A stretch of DNA of 64,000 nt from Nitrospira sp. LK70 (GCA_011090425.1 PHGD01000009.1:1-64000), one strand, 5' to 3'. Counted from the stretch's first letter, positions 45,683-54,597 are shown. Translations and numbers: made by a program. The notes: generated from the letters alone by a model not told the origin.

Positions 45683-46273
45683 CTATTCGACAGAGTGGCT
45701 TTCCAGGAAGACCGCCTGTTCCAGGGCACGGAAGAACTGTTGGTAGGGTAACGGCTCTTCGACAGCACGAAGGTAAAATTGAGCGCTGGCCCGCACGGCG
45801 AGTTGCGCCTCATTGCGCTTTCGAACGGTGACGGTCAGTCGTACAAGATCGCTGCGGTGATAGAAGGGACCCCATGCGCGGTAGTTTCTGGTGAGAAACA
45901 GGAGCATGTCCGGGCGGTAGAGGAAATAAGACGGATCGGTGAAGGTCGGCTGCTCAAGATCGACGTATTTCTTGGCGGACACGATCCCCAGTTCCTCATC
46001 GAGCACTTCGATCTTGCAGTTCAAGTCTTGCAAGGTCATGACGATTGCCTGGAGCATCTTCCTCCGGTCCTTGGTGTCGAACACGCGTGATTGCGCGGCC
46101 CGGACCTTGACCTGACTCTCCTCGGACAACCAGATTTGTGTCCGTGCGTCCGATTGATTGTCATGCCTCATTTCGTAGGGTGAACAGGCAGTGGAGAGCG
46201 TCGCGCCAGCGAGCCCTATCGCAAGGAGCCATCGCCGTGGCGGTTGTGAATCCAGCCGGCTGATGGCGATCAT
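45683..46273 (-). CDS. Lipoprotein, paralogue family member 3
   Basis: Encodes 196 residues with a lipobox (LSTAC, Cys30). The domain after it has QSRVFDTKDRRKMLQAIVMTL, then QDLNCKIEVLDEELGIVSAKK, shared with the two upstream lipoproteins. The C-terminal half has strand-rich DLVRLTVTVRKRNEAQLAVRASAQF and ends with an amphipathic helix (YQQFFRALEQAVFLE). The function is unknown. Its ATG overlaps the TGA of the preceding gene (ATGA). A truncated copy lies at 42017-42322. Confidence 0.83.
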   Translation of the reverse strand: MIAISRLDSQPPRRWLLAIGLAGATLSTACSPYEMRHDNQSDARTQIWLSEESQVKVRAAQSRVFDTKDRRKMLQAIVMTLQDLNCKIEVLDEELGIVSAKKYVDLEQPTFTDPSYFLYRPDMLLFLTRNYRAWGPFYHRSDLVRLTVTVRKRNEAQLAVRASAQFYLRAVEEPLPYQQFFRALEQAVFLESHSVE

Positions 46274-46734
46274 GACGATGGTTTCGATTCCTGCGAGAGA
46301 AACAGGGCCCGTTGCAGCGCCGCGAAGAAGTTTTGATACACCTTCGGATCTTCAATGGGTTTGTTGTTGTAGATGGCGTTAGCACGAACGCTCATCTTGT
46401 CTGCTGTCTCTTGCCTCACCGTCACGGTGACTGTGACGACGTCGTAATAGTTCGGTTCCGCGAATCGTGCAGCGGTGACAAGTCCCAGGTCTTCATAGGC
46501 CCGTTCGATGATGAAGCCGAGGTCTTGCAGGGAAGCGATGACGCCCCGGATGGCGGCGTTCCGGTCCCTGAGGTCGAAGGTCCTGGTCTGGAGGCTCCGG
46601 ATCTTCATCTGGGCTTCGGTCGGAACGAGTAAATCCTGCGGAGCCTGCGGGGCGGCGCATCCATGCCAAGAGAGACCTCCAGCGAGCAGGATCCCGGCCC
46701 ATATCGATTTGGTTTTCATCGATCGCCTGTTCAT
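46270..46734 (-). CDS. Lipoprotein, paralogue family member 2
   Basis: Encodes 154 residues with a lipobox near GLSWHGC. It shares the core LQTRTFDLRDRNAAIRGVIAS, then LQDLGFIIERAYEDLGLVTAARF and VTVTVTVRQETADKMSVRANA, and the final helix YQNFFAALQRALFLSQE with its neighbours. It is the shortest of the three. Start 46734 has GAGG 7 bases upstream; the in-frame ATG at 46719 is also possible. It is coupled to the next gene by ATGA. Confidence 0.83.
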   Translation of the reverse strand: MNRRSMKTKSIWAGILLAGGLSWHGCAAPQAPQDLLVPTEAQMKIRSLQTRTFDLRDRNAAIRGVIASLQDLGFIIERAYEDLGLVTAARFAEPNYYDVVTVTVTVRQETADKMSVRANAIYNNKPIEDPKVYQNFFAALQRALFLSQESKPSS

Positions 46735-46743
46735 GCCACATCC

Positions 46744-47316
46744 TCAGATTCGATGAGCCTCTAGGAACACGGCCTTGGAGAGTTTGGCGAAAAATTGCTG
46801 GTAGATCTCCGGATCGCGGATCATTTCCATATATTGCTCACCGGGCGGAATGTATTGTTGATCGGCCTGACCGTCCCCCTTCCAGACCACCCGGTAGAAC
46901 ATGATGCGGACTTCCTGGCGGGTCGCTTTGGGATTGAGCGGACGGGCCACGAGAGACGCGGCGATCTTCTGATGGAGATCTATGGGTTCCAAGAGCTTCC
47001 CCATCGAGAGAATCAGCAACAACATCTTCCGAACATATTGGCCATACTCGCGGGCGCTGCGCTCCTTCGCGGCGCGCAGGAAGCCGACTTCCCGCTGACT
47101 TTCTTCGACCTGAAAGCCCAGGTCTTGCAACACGGCGGCCGAGGCCGAGAGGAGTTCTCGTTCATTCGGCGTTTCGAACATCCGGGTTTGCATGACACGG
47201 TTCTTCGGAACGTCGGGCGTCAGAGCGAAGAGCTCGGCGGGCTCTGTATGGGCGATGCAGCCGCTCAGAAGTGTAAGGGCGAGGACAAGGACCAAACGTC
47301 CTGTTCTCACATCCAT
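46744..47316 (-). CDS. Lipoprotein, paralogue family member 1
   Basis: Encodes 190 residues, starting MDVRTGRLVLVLALTLLSGC with the lipobox LLSGC. It contains the family core MQTRMFETPNERELLSASAA, then VLQDLGFQVEESQREVGFLRAAK, then a hydrophobic segment (KMLLLILSMGKLL) not seen in the others, strand-rich EVRIMFYRVVWKG, and the final helix YQQFFAKLSKAVFLEAH. The open frame extends further upstream, but that part runs into the BamE-like gene and is not protein-like. Confidence 0.83.
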   Translation of the reverse strand: MDVRTGRLVLVLALTLLSGCIAHTEPAELFALTPDVPKNRVMQTRMFETPNERELLSASAAVLQDLGFQVEESQREVGFLRAAKERSAREYGQYVRKMLLLILSMGKLLEPIDLHQKIAASLVARPLNPKATRQEVRIMFYRVVWKGDGQADQQYIPPGEQYMEMIRDPEIYQQFFAKLSKAVFLEAHRI

Positions 47317-47341
47317 GCGGCAGATCCGTTCTGCGGGCGGA

Positions 47342-47734
47342 TCAGAACTGCGTATAGTTGTAAGCAAAGTCCCGGACCTTCTTCTCTTCGTCGTACTTGA
47401 TGATAATGGTGAGAGTCCGCTGGCGCTGGGAGCTCGAACTGTCGCTCGATCTGGTGCCGAGAATGATGATGCTCGCATAGGATGAACTGGCCGTATCCAC
47501 ACGGTCGGTCGAGACCTTGTCATAGATCCAGACTTCACGCCGTTTCTCATCGGTGGTCACGATATTGGGGCTACCCAGGAGTTCAGCCACCTGCGAGGCA
47601 GGCATGCCGACTTTGATTTCGCCTTGCACCTTACCGACGGTGAGACGGTCTTCCTTGATTTCGGCCTTGCCGCCACCACAGCCTGCGGTAGCCATGAATA
47701 GACACAGGCACAGCATGCCCCATGGAGATTTCAT
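47342..47734 (-). CDS. BamE/SmpA-like lipoprotein
   Basis: Encodes 130 residues with signal peptide and lipobox (FMATAGC). The core GEIKVGMPASQVAELLGSPNIV then EVWIYDK is the SmpA/OmlA/BamE pattern, followed by a Ser-rich insertion and a C-terminal strand pair (RTLTIIIKYDEEKKVRDFAYN). It is first in a minus-strand operon of four lipoproteins, with a promoter upstream at 47788-47816. It might be the true BamE or only a relative. Confidence 0.8.
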   Translation of the reverse strand: MKSPWGMLCLCLFMATAGCGGGKAEIKEDRLTVGKVQGEIKVGMPASQVAELLGSPNIVTTDEKRREVWIYDKVSTDRVDTASSSYASIIILGTRSSDSSSSQRQRTLTIIIKYDEEKKVRDFAYNYTQF

Positions 47735-48070
47735 CGCCGAAGTCCCTTTCTCTAGTCTGAGCGTAAGTCGGATTTGCCTGACGCCATAGGCTACTGTCCC
47801 TAAGGCTGTCTGTCAACGATCAAGATCAGAAAAGCACGTAATAATCGGTGGCACGTCGTTTCCCTCTTGTCATAACGAGCTTTTTGCAGGAGCTTGCCGG
47901 GAAAACCAAACTCACCTCACAGCCTGCAGTTAGCCTTCGCCGTTAAAACGTTACGGTAGAAACATTCGTAGAATCAATGTCTTGAGTGGAACCCCAGACT
48001 CGATCGCGAAAGTCTCGATGGGCAATATCGGAATACCGAGGCAACGATGCTTCTACATCCTTACCGACAG
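47735..48070 (-). other. 336-base spacer between glnE-like gene and lipoprotein operon
   Basis: No gene is seen. Its left part holds the promoter for the lipoprotein operon. No hairpin with a T run was found for the end of the minus-strand glnE-like gene. An isolated TGGCACG word at about 47853 lacks a proper -12 partner and points the wrong way. Confidence 0.5.
47788..47816 (-). promoter_or_regulatory. Promoter of the lipoprotein operon
   Basis: On the minus strand TTGACA (47816-47811) and TAGCCT (47793-47788) are separated by 17 bases. The -35 is perfect and the -10 is moderate. The first gene starts about 53 bases downstream. Confidence 0.5.
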
Positions 48071-50350
48071 TCACACCTTCCCGAACGTCCTCGAAAAAAA
48101 CTCCTTCACCTTTCCCATATGCTCCTGGACATCCGTTTCCAGATGTCTTGCTCCTGCTTGCCAGTCGTCGGTGGTGTAGCCCACCCGGCGGGCGAGGAAG
48201 ATGAATTCGTCGGAATCGACAGGGGGGAGGATGCGGTCCTTGGCATTACCGCGTACCATGCGGAGACCGTCGATGAGCATCCGGATGAAGAAATAGGCTT
48301 TGCGGAGAGACTCGCCTGCTTGTCTCGTGATAATGCCGCAATCGACGAGGGCAGCCAGAGCCTGCATGGTGTTGGGAGTGCGCAGGACTGGAAGCCGATG
48401 GCCGTGCATGATCTGGAGGTACTGGATTGCATATTCGATATCGACAATTCCGCCTGGGCTATGCTTGAGGTTGACCGTGCCACGCTCCACGAGTTGCTTC
48501 AACTGTTGTCGGCGCAAGTCGAGGGCGATAGGAAGATTCCAAGGTTGACCGCTGTAGACATACCTATCACGATGGGTCTCGACTCTCCTACCCAGGGCCG
48601 CATCGCCCGCCACATACCGCAATTTGATCAACGACTGGCGCTCGAACGGGGCGGCAAAACCCTGGCCACTATAATAGTTGGTGATTTCATCAAAGGGATT
48701 CGTCAGCGAGCCCTTCCCACCGTGGGGTCGGAGGCGTACGTCCAGATGAAAGATGCCCTCTTGCTTGGCCTCGATCCACTGTAAGAGTTCCGCGCCGAGT
48801 CGCTCAAAGTATTCGCTGTTCTCGATCGGCTGCTTGCCGCCGGTCCGACCTGCGTCGCCATAGACGAACATCACTTCAATATCCGAGGCATAACCCAGTT
48901 CCCTGCCGCCGAATTTGCCTAGACCGAGAACCGTGAAGGGACAGGGTTTCCTGTTCGCCAAGCGCGGTGGGCCATAGAGCCGGTTCAGTTTATTCTGGCA
49001 GTCCCTCAAGCTCCGATCGACGATGACCTCAGCCAGTTGAGTCAGGGCGGCGGAGAAATCCGGCAGGGCAGTGTCCGGCTCGACGATATGTTTCATGTCG
49101 ATGCGGAACAGCTCACGATCCTTGAAGCTGTTCAGCGCCGCCTTTCGGGCCTCGTCGGTTTTGGTCCGATTCACCTGGCGATCAAGTTCTTTGCGAAGCG
49201 TTGCTCGTGGCGTCATGAGAGGTTCATCCCGGTAGGCTTGCAGCAGCGGCAGGAGGTTGCTGTATTGGCGACGCAGAAAGTCTTCCCAGAGAAAATCACT
49301 GGCGCCGAGCAGACGGGCGAGCAGCGGAAAGGTCTTTTTATCGCTGAGAAAGGCCAAGGCTTGTTGCTGAGCCTTGCCCTTTGCCTGTTGCATCGTCAGA
49401 TCGAGAAACTGATCAAAGGCTTCCAGGGCCTTGGTTGGGTCGGGAGCCCAGGTGAGCGCATGGGTGAACTGTTTGATGAGGACGGCCGTCAGGCGCAACT
49501 GTTGCTGATCGGTCGCACCGGTGAGCTTTTGGCCGTGGCGGTTGCGGACATAGAAGCGATCATGAATCTTCCCATCCTCGAGGTCGAACTGTGCCTTGGA
49601 AATATATACATCACGCATTGCGAGGGCGTTGGCGAAGGCGTACAAAAAGGCCGGAGTATCGTCTGATCGGATGTCCATGACGGTGTCGGTGGGCGATTGA
49701 CTGTTGTCGAACGTGATCTGTACCGGATGGAGCAGACCGCTGAAGGATCCGCGTCGCCTCCCGAGTTGTTCGACCAGGCGCCGATTCACCGCAAACCGTG
49801 CCTCTTCGAAATGCCCTGTATCGAGCAGGGTGATGACCGAATGGAGCGCGTCTGACAATTGCTCCTGTTGGGCTAGGCTCAGTTCTGCGCCCGGTACAGG
49901 AAAGACGCGGAAGATATCCACGATTTTTTTTCTGTTCAGACCCGGGCTGCCCTTCGCGCGGACACGCGGTCCGTATCCTGCCCAGCCGGCACGGGTGGAC
50001 GGTGAAGCGGTCTTTTCGGCAAAGGTATAGATATGCCCTTCCTCAATGTTGAGGCCGAATGCTGAGAGCAAGCCACAAATCATGGCGAATTCGGAGAAAT
50101 GGTCGTAGGCCACGATCGTGATTTCAAACCGCTTGTCCGGCTGTTCGGCAAAGGCGATGTTACAGGGATGTTCCGACGTCAATTGAGCCGTCAATCTGAC
50201 ATGTCGGGCAATCGTCTGAGGCTCGAACCGCCGGAAGTACTCCTGGTCCAGGCGGGCGAAAAAATCGTGAAGCACATCGGATGGAATGTCAAGACAGAGC
50301 GGGCGAACCGAGTTGATCAGCGATGGGCGATCAGGAGAGCCGATCGGCAT
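48071..50350 (-). CDS. GlnE-like nucleotidyltransferase with ACT-like regions
   Basis: Encodes 759 residues. An ACT-like domain lies at about 72-120 (RFEITIVAYDHFSEFAMICGL) and a second at about 210-275 (DTVMDIRSDDTPAFLYAFANA). A GlnE-type nucleotidyltransferase domain follows at about 480-600, with GLGKFGGRELGYASDIEVMF and DVRLRPHGGKGSL, then the GlnE helical domain (KHSPGGIVDIEYAIQYLQ). The second acidic residue of the motif is Glu (SDIE) rather than Asp. It may (de)adenylylate GlnA; ACT-like parts suggest amino-acid sensing, as in GlnD. No ribosome site is seen; a -10-like TATACT lies 7 bases before the ATG. Confidence 0.8.
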   Translation of the reverse strand: MPIGSPDRPSLINSVRPLCLDIPSDVLHDFFARLDQEYFRRFEPQTIARHVRLTAQLTSEHPCNIAFAEQPDKRFEITIVAYDHFSEFAMICGLLSAFGLNIEEGHIYTFAEKTASPSTRAGWAGYGPRVRAKGSPGLNRKKIVDIFRVFPVPGAELSLAQQEQLSDALHSVITLLDTGHFEEARFAVNRRLVEQLGRRRGSFSGLLHPVQITFDNSQSPTDTVMDIRSDDTPAFLYAFANALAMRDVYISKAQFDLEDGKIHDRFYVRNRHGQKLTGATDQQQLRLTAVLIKQFTHALTWAPDPTKALEAFDQFLDLTMQQAKGKAQQQALAFLSDKKTFPLLARLLGASDFLWEDFLRRQYSNLLPLLQAYRDEPLMTPRATLRKELDRQVNRTKTDEARKAALNSFKDRELFRIDMKHIVEPDTALPDFSAALTQLAEVIVDRSLRDCQNKLNRLYGPPRLANRKPCPFTVLGLGKFGGRELGYASDIEVMFVYGDAGRTGGKQPIENSEYFERLGAELLQWIEAKQEGIFHLDVRLRPHGGKGSLTNPFDEITNYYSGQGFAAPFERQSLIKLRYVAGDAALGRRVETHRDRYVYSGQPWNLPIALDLRRQQLKQLVERGTVNLKHSPGGIVDIEYAIQYLQIMHGHRLPVLRTPNTMQALAALVDCGIITRQAGESLRKAYFFIRMLIDGLRMVRGNAKDRILPPVDSDEFIFLARRVGYTTDDWQAGARHLETDVQEHMGKVKEFFSRTFGKV

Positions 50351-50377
50351 AAGCTTCAGTATACCCGAATGGTTTCA

Positions 50378-50406
50378 TTGTGCGTAGAGGAACGGGTCAG
50401 TATAAT
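50378..50406 (+). promoter_or_regulatory. Promoter of the + strand glnE-like gene
   Basis: TATAAT at 50401-50406 is a perfect -10; TTGTGC at 50378-50383 is a partial -35 at 17-base spacing. Transcription would begin about 50412-50414, directly at the ATG 50415, predicting a leaderless message. On the other strand, TATACT (50363-50358) sits at the same distance from the divergent gene. Confidence 0.55.
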
Positions 50407-50414
50407 GCCGCGCT

Positions 50415-52100
50415 ATGAGTCGTTCCTCTGTACCGCCGCTATTCCCACGAGCTCAGACTCGGGTTCACAATCGTACGTCTAACCCCGATCCCAGCCCAGT
50501 TTTGCTCGCTGCCAAACGGAATGTCGAGGAAGTGCGAGCCATTTTGTCCGCCTATGGCCTGCATGATCTCGACCAAGCGGACCGCAACCTCGATGCAATG
50601 GCGGGTGACCCGATCCAGCGTCGGCGTCTGGTCGATATCCTCCCGATATTGATGGAATCGATTTCCCGGACGGCCGACCCTGATCAGGCGCTGAACCATT
50701 GGGAGCGTTTCCTGGGGAACGTGACCTCTACCACCTTTCTCGACTATTTGCGAGGTTGGCCGCGCATGCTCGATCTCCTCTGCGTGATCTTCGGCAGCAG
50801 CGACGCCTTGGCCTTTACGCTCATCCGGGACCCCACGTTGGTGTATTGGTTGGCCGAAGAGGAAGTCCTATCCCGACCTCCGACGCGAAAAGGGATGGAG
50901 GCCGCGGTTCGCGAGAGCATCGGGCACCTGAGTTCCATGGAACTGAAGTTGGACGCTCTGCGACGTGTGCGCCGACGGGAAATGTTGCGCATCGGCGTAC
51001 GGGATCTCCTCCGCCTCGCCACCATACCGGAGACGACCGGGTCCTTGTCCGACTTGGCCTGCCTGCTGATTCACGCCGCCTATGAGATTGTCGACTCTGA
51101 TCTCAAGCGACAGTATGGCATTCCCATGCATCGAACTCGGCAGGGACGATGGGTCGAGACGAAGTTTGCCGTGATCGGGATGGGCAAGCTCGGGGGACAC
51201 GAACTGAATTACAGTTCCGACGTCGATCTGATCTACCTCTATGAGTCGCATCATGGAGAAACCAGAGCACCGAGAGGGGTGCGTGCCGCCATACCGGCCG
51301 GCATCGGCATTTCGAACGAAGAATATTTTGAGATTCTCGCCCGCGAATTGACCAGGGTCTTGATCGAACCCACCAGAGAAGGCCACGTTTTTCGGGTCGA
51401 TCTGAGATTGCGGGCAGAGGGATCCGTCGGTCAATTGGCGCGCTCGCTGGAAGCGTATCGGAAGTATTATGCCGCACGTGGACAGGTTTGGGAACGATTA
51501 GCACTCCTGAAGGCTTGGCCGGTGGCAGGCTCCTACGAAGTCGGACAGGTGTTTCTCAAGCTGGTCAAGCGGTTCGTGTTGGGGGAAAAGATGGATCGGG
51601 ATCGGGCGTCGGCGATCGTACAGGACGTTCGTGCCGTCAAGGATATGATTGACGTCAAAATGACGGACCGCGGCCATGCGCAACGCAATGTGAAGCTGGG
51701 GACCGGCGGGATCCGAGAGATCGAGTTTTTCGTACAGACCATTCAAATCTTGGTGGGACGGAAGATACCGATACTGCTGGATCGGAACACGCTCGGTTCG
51801 CTGAACCGGCTGGCTCAAAAAAAACTGCTTTCGGTTGAAGACCGTGATGCGTTGACGGCCGCCTATCTGTTCCTACGCGATGTCGAACACAAGTTGCAGA
51901 TGGTCCATGATCTACAAACCCACGCCCTGCCACACGACGGTGTTGAGCTTGAGAAATGTGCCGTGCGGATGGGATATATGCAGAAGGATCGTATAGAAGC
52001 CCGGAAGCGCTTCGCCGCAGACCATGCCAGACATACGAAGGCGGTGCATGATCAGTTTGTTTCGTTTTTCTGTCAGCCCGAGCGGTCTTTCCTCTCTTGA
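50415..52100 (+). CDS. glnE: GlnE-like glutamine synthetase adenylyltransferase, single-unit form
   Basis: Encodes 561 residues, about half of a normal GlnE. An N-terminal helical part is followed by one nucleotidyltransferase domain (FAVIGMGKLGGHELNYSSDVDLIYLYE, then FRVDLRLRAEGSVGQLARS) and the GlnE helical domain (KLGTGGIREIEFFVQTIQ and FLRDVEHKLQMVHDL). Asp-Val-Asp in the active site is intact. Classical GlnE has two such units in one chain; here the other unit appears to be the divergent gene. The target would be Tyr397 of GlnA (30272-31681). No ribosome site is seen before ATG 50415. Confidence 0.85.
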   Translation: MSRSSVPPLFPRAQTRVHNRTSNPDPSPVLLAAKRNVEEVRAILSAYGLHDLDQADRNLDAMAGDPIQRRRLVDILPILMESISRTADPDQALNHWERFLGNVTSTTFLDYLRGWPRMLDLLCVIFGSSDALAFTLIRDPTLVYWLAEEEVLSRPPTRKGMEAAVRESIGHLSSMELKLDALRRVRRREMLRIGVRDLLRLATIPETTGSLSDLACLLIHAAYEIVDSDLKRQYGIPMHRTRQGRWVETKFAVIGMGKLGGHELNYSSDVDLIYLYESHHGETRAPRGVRAAIPAGIGISNEEYFEILARELTRVLIEPTREGHVFRVDLRLRAEGSVGQLARSLEAYRKYYAARGQVWERLALLKAWPVAGSYEVGQVFLKLVKRFVLGEKMDRDRASAIVQDVRAVKDMIDVKMTDRGHAQRNVKLGTGGIREIEFFVQTIQILVGRKIPILLDRNTLGSLNRLAQKKLLSVEDRDALTAAYLFLRDVEHKLQMVHDLQTHALPHDGVELEKCAVRMGYMQKDRIEARKRFAADHARHTKAVHDQFVSFFCQPERSFLS

Positions 52101-52285
52101 GAGCTGCATTGAAACCAGCGAGTTAAGAACGGGAATTCCGCAACTGAGTGTCACAATGCACTCGGTAATCGTGGATTCGTAAGGTCTATATCTTTCTGGG
52201 TAGGGATTCTTCGTGTTAGGGAGCGAGGTTGTGCCCACTAGTCGGGTTCTACGACAGTTCTCGCTGCGTACAAGGAGGTGCGCTG

Positions 52286-54361
52286 ATGGTCTTGTTGAAC
52301 AGGATTTGCGGATTTTTTTTCATATTAGGGCTCGTCAGCGGCTGTGCGAGTGATCGTCTTGTCGGAGTAATGCCGGTTCCAGCGCCATCGGCAACGGGAA
52401 CAGTGATGGGGCAAGTCGTGTCACTGGCGCACGGTTCGCCGGTAAGCGGCGCAACCGTGAAGACGAAAGTAGGGACAACAACAACCGCTGTCGATGGGAG
52501 GTTTAGCGTACCAGCGCCTCCGGGAGATCGGACCATTGTTCACATAGAAGCGAACGGATTCGCCGAGGCCTTTCCTGTGGCTCGCGTGATATCGAGACAA
52601 GCGACCAACCTAGGTGTGAAGCTTGTGCCGACCGGTGCGACGACAACGGTATCCGTGGCGGAGGGTGATACTGTCTCGGTGCCCCACTCACCGGCTCGTG
52701 TGACGATTCCCGCCAATGGTTTGGTGCCGAAAGCGGGAGGGACGCCGGCAGGGACAGTCACAGTTTCGCTGACCCCGATCAATCCGGCCATAGACCCAAA
52801 TCTGATGCCGGGCGGGTTCAGCGGGATCTCTGTAGGTAGCGGGGCGGCGCAGCCGATCGAAAGCTTCGGCGCCCTGTTGGTTGATATCAGAGATAGTGCA
52901 GGCACTCACTACACATTGGCGGAAGGGAAGACCTCGACAATTCGTATTCCGCTCGGGACGCAGTCCGCCAATCCTCCGGCCACAGTCTCGCTCTGGTTTC
53001 TTGATGAGACGGCTGGGGTGTGGAAGGAAGAGGGGACCGCGACGTTACAAGGCACGGCTCCGGATCGGTATTACGAAGGAACGGTCGCTCACTTCCGCTA
53101 TTGGAATGCCGACGTTACCACAGAACAGATCTTCGTCACCGGCTGTGTGAAGGACGCCAATGGGGAGCCGGTAGCCAATGCCCTTGTTCGAACGGAGGGC
53201 ATCGATTATACGGGGGTAGCGACAGGTCTCACGGCTTCTGATGGAACATTCCAGGTCGCTATGCGCCGCAGCAGCCGGGCGAAGCTCGGTCTCTCTGAAT
53301 TCGATCAACAGACCTTCAAGTTTGTGCTCATCTCGAACCTGGTGAATGTCGGACCATCGGCAACAGACATTCGGCGGCCCAATTGCCTCGTGAAACTGCC
53401 GCGACCCTTGACGATTACGACAAGGGTCCATCCCGGAGGCAATGTCGGAGCGATGTACCATCAGACCTTAGAGGCGGCCGGTGGGGTGCCTGGCTATGTG
53501 TGGAGTCTGAACACCAGGTCGCATGCCTTGCCGGCCGGGCTAGCTCTAACCGAAACCGGCACCATTTCCGGTAATCCGACCGCGGCCGACACCACGACGA
53601 TCATCGTCAATGTGACCGACTCAACCGGAGCGACTGCGACAACGGAATTCGCACTGACTATCCACGCACCGGGGGTACAACCTCTGGCGATCACGACAGC
53701 GGCACTTCCCGCCGGGACCGTAGGCACAGCTTACAATGCCACGTTGATGGCGACGGGGGGCAGTGGTACGAAGTCATGGAGCATTAGTTTTGGCCTCCTG
53801 CCGCCAGGATTGTCACTGAATCCTGTCAGTGGGGTCATCAGCGGCACGCCGATCCGGACCGGAGCGTTCTCCTGTACGATCCGCGTACAAGATAACGGTA
53901 CGCCGTCTCAATCTGACGAGATCGTGTTCGGCACGACGATCAACCCTGCATCTGTAGATGGAGGGAGCTTGGGAACACTCACTGTGACCGGCGCTCCGAC
54001 CAGTGTCGGCCGAACATTCGTGGCCGATGGAAGCCTTACGACCACGAAGTTTGCCGGCTATACCGGCGGCGGGATTAATTGGAACGAGACTCACGGTGTC
54101 GGGATTCATGTCACGACAGTGACCGTATCATTGGACCCAGCGGGTCGTGTGGGCACCGTGGGATTCCTCTACATAGATTCCGGAGGAAGCGGGGGGTGGG
54201 GGTGCGGGCCCGCCGGGGGCGCCTGTCATGGAGTGACGATCAACCGAACAGCCGGCTTAGCGACCTTCACAAATGTCGTCCTCAAGAGTGCTAATACAAA
54301 TTCGCCCGGTGACAGTGGTCCGATCACACTCAACGGCGAGTTGACCTTTACGCCGTTCTAG
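52286..54361 (+). CDS. Large lipoprotein with carboxypeptidase-regulatory and putative-Ig domains
   Basis: Encodes 691 residues with lipobox LVSGC (near residue 20). Beta-rich domains in order: a carboxypeptidase-regulatory-like domain (GQVVSLAHGSPVSGATVKTK, about 42-105), an unassigned strand-rich region, a second such domain (VTGCVKDANGEPVANALVRT, about 285-345), two putative Ig (He_PIG) repeats (ALPAGLALTETGTISGNPT and LLPPGLSLNPVSGVISGTP), and a Gly-rich C-terminal domain. It is probably displayed on the cell surface. AAGGAGGTG 6 bases before ATG 52286 fixes the start. The target and role are unknown. Confidence 0.83.
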   Translation: MVLLNRICGFFFILGLVSGCASDRLVGVMPVPAPSATGTVMGQVVSLAHGSPVSGATVKTKVGTTTTAVDGRFSVPAPPGDRTIVHIEANGFAEAFPVARVISRQATNLGVKLVPTGATTTVSVAEGDTVSVPHSPARVTIPANGLVPKAGGTPAGTVTVSLTPINPAIDPNLMPGGFSGISVGSGAAQPIESFGALLVDIRDSAGTHYTLAEGKTSTIRIPLGTQSANPPATVSLWFLDETAGVWKEEGTATLQGTAPDRYYEGTVAHFRYWNADVTTEQIFVTGCVKDANGEPVANALVRTEGIDYTGVATGLTASDGTFQVAMRRSSRAKLGLSEFDQQTFKFVLISNLVNVGPSATDIRRPNCLVKLPRPLTITTRVHPGGNVGAMYHQTLEAAGGVPGYVWSLNTRSHALPAGLALTETGTISGNPTAADTTTIIVNVTDSTGATATTEFALTIHAPGVQPLAITTAALPAGTVGTAYNATLMATGGSGTKSWSISFGLLPPGLSLNPVSGVISGTPIRTGAFSCTIRVQDNGTPSQSDEIVFGTTINPASVDGGSLGTLTVTGAPTSVGRTFVADGSLTTTKFAGYTGGGINWNETHGVGIHVTTVTVSLDPAGRVGTVGFLYIDSGGSGGWGCGPAGGACHGVTINRTAGLATFTNVVLKSANTNSPGDSGPITLNGELTFTPF

Positions 54362-54372
54362 GCTGAAACGAA

Positions 54373-54597
54373 ATGTCTGTCGGCCTCTCCTTGACGGGCT
54401 TGACCCTGGTCTTGGCTCTGTTGCTCACGCTCGCTCAATCGTTGAGACAACAACGATCCGCGCAACAGAGAGTCAGAAGACAATTGCGCAGATCGGAGCA
54501 GCTGGAGGCGCTGGGAAAACTGCTCGACGGGTTGCCACACAAGATCCGAAATCCCTTGGCGGTCATCAGCTTCTTAGCTCTTAACACCTTTCTGTAA
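54373..54597 (+). pseudogene. Truncated sensor histidine kinase (H-box stump)
   Basis: Encodes 74 residues: a membrane helix (LTGLTLVLALLLTLAQ), a basic coiled coil, and an H-box-like stretch EALGKLLDGLPHKIRNPLAVI, then a stop. The usual HEIRNP is HKIRNP, so the acidic residue needed for phosphotransfer is lost. ATP-binding parts are missing. It is probably a dead remnant just before the sigma factor gene. Confidence 0.6.

Noticed and set aside
47317-47550. Upstream extension of the lipoprotein at 46744-47316
   Set aside because: It overlaps the BamE-like gene in another frame and would bury the signal peptide in mid-protein.
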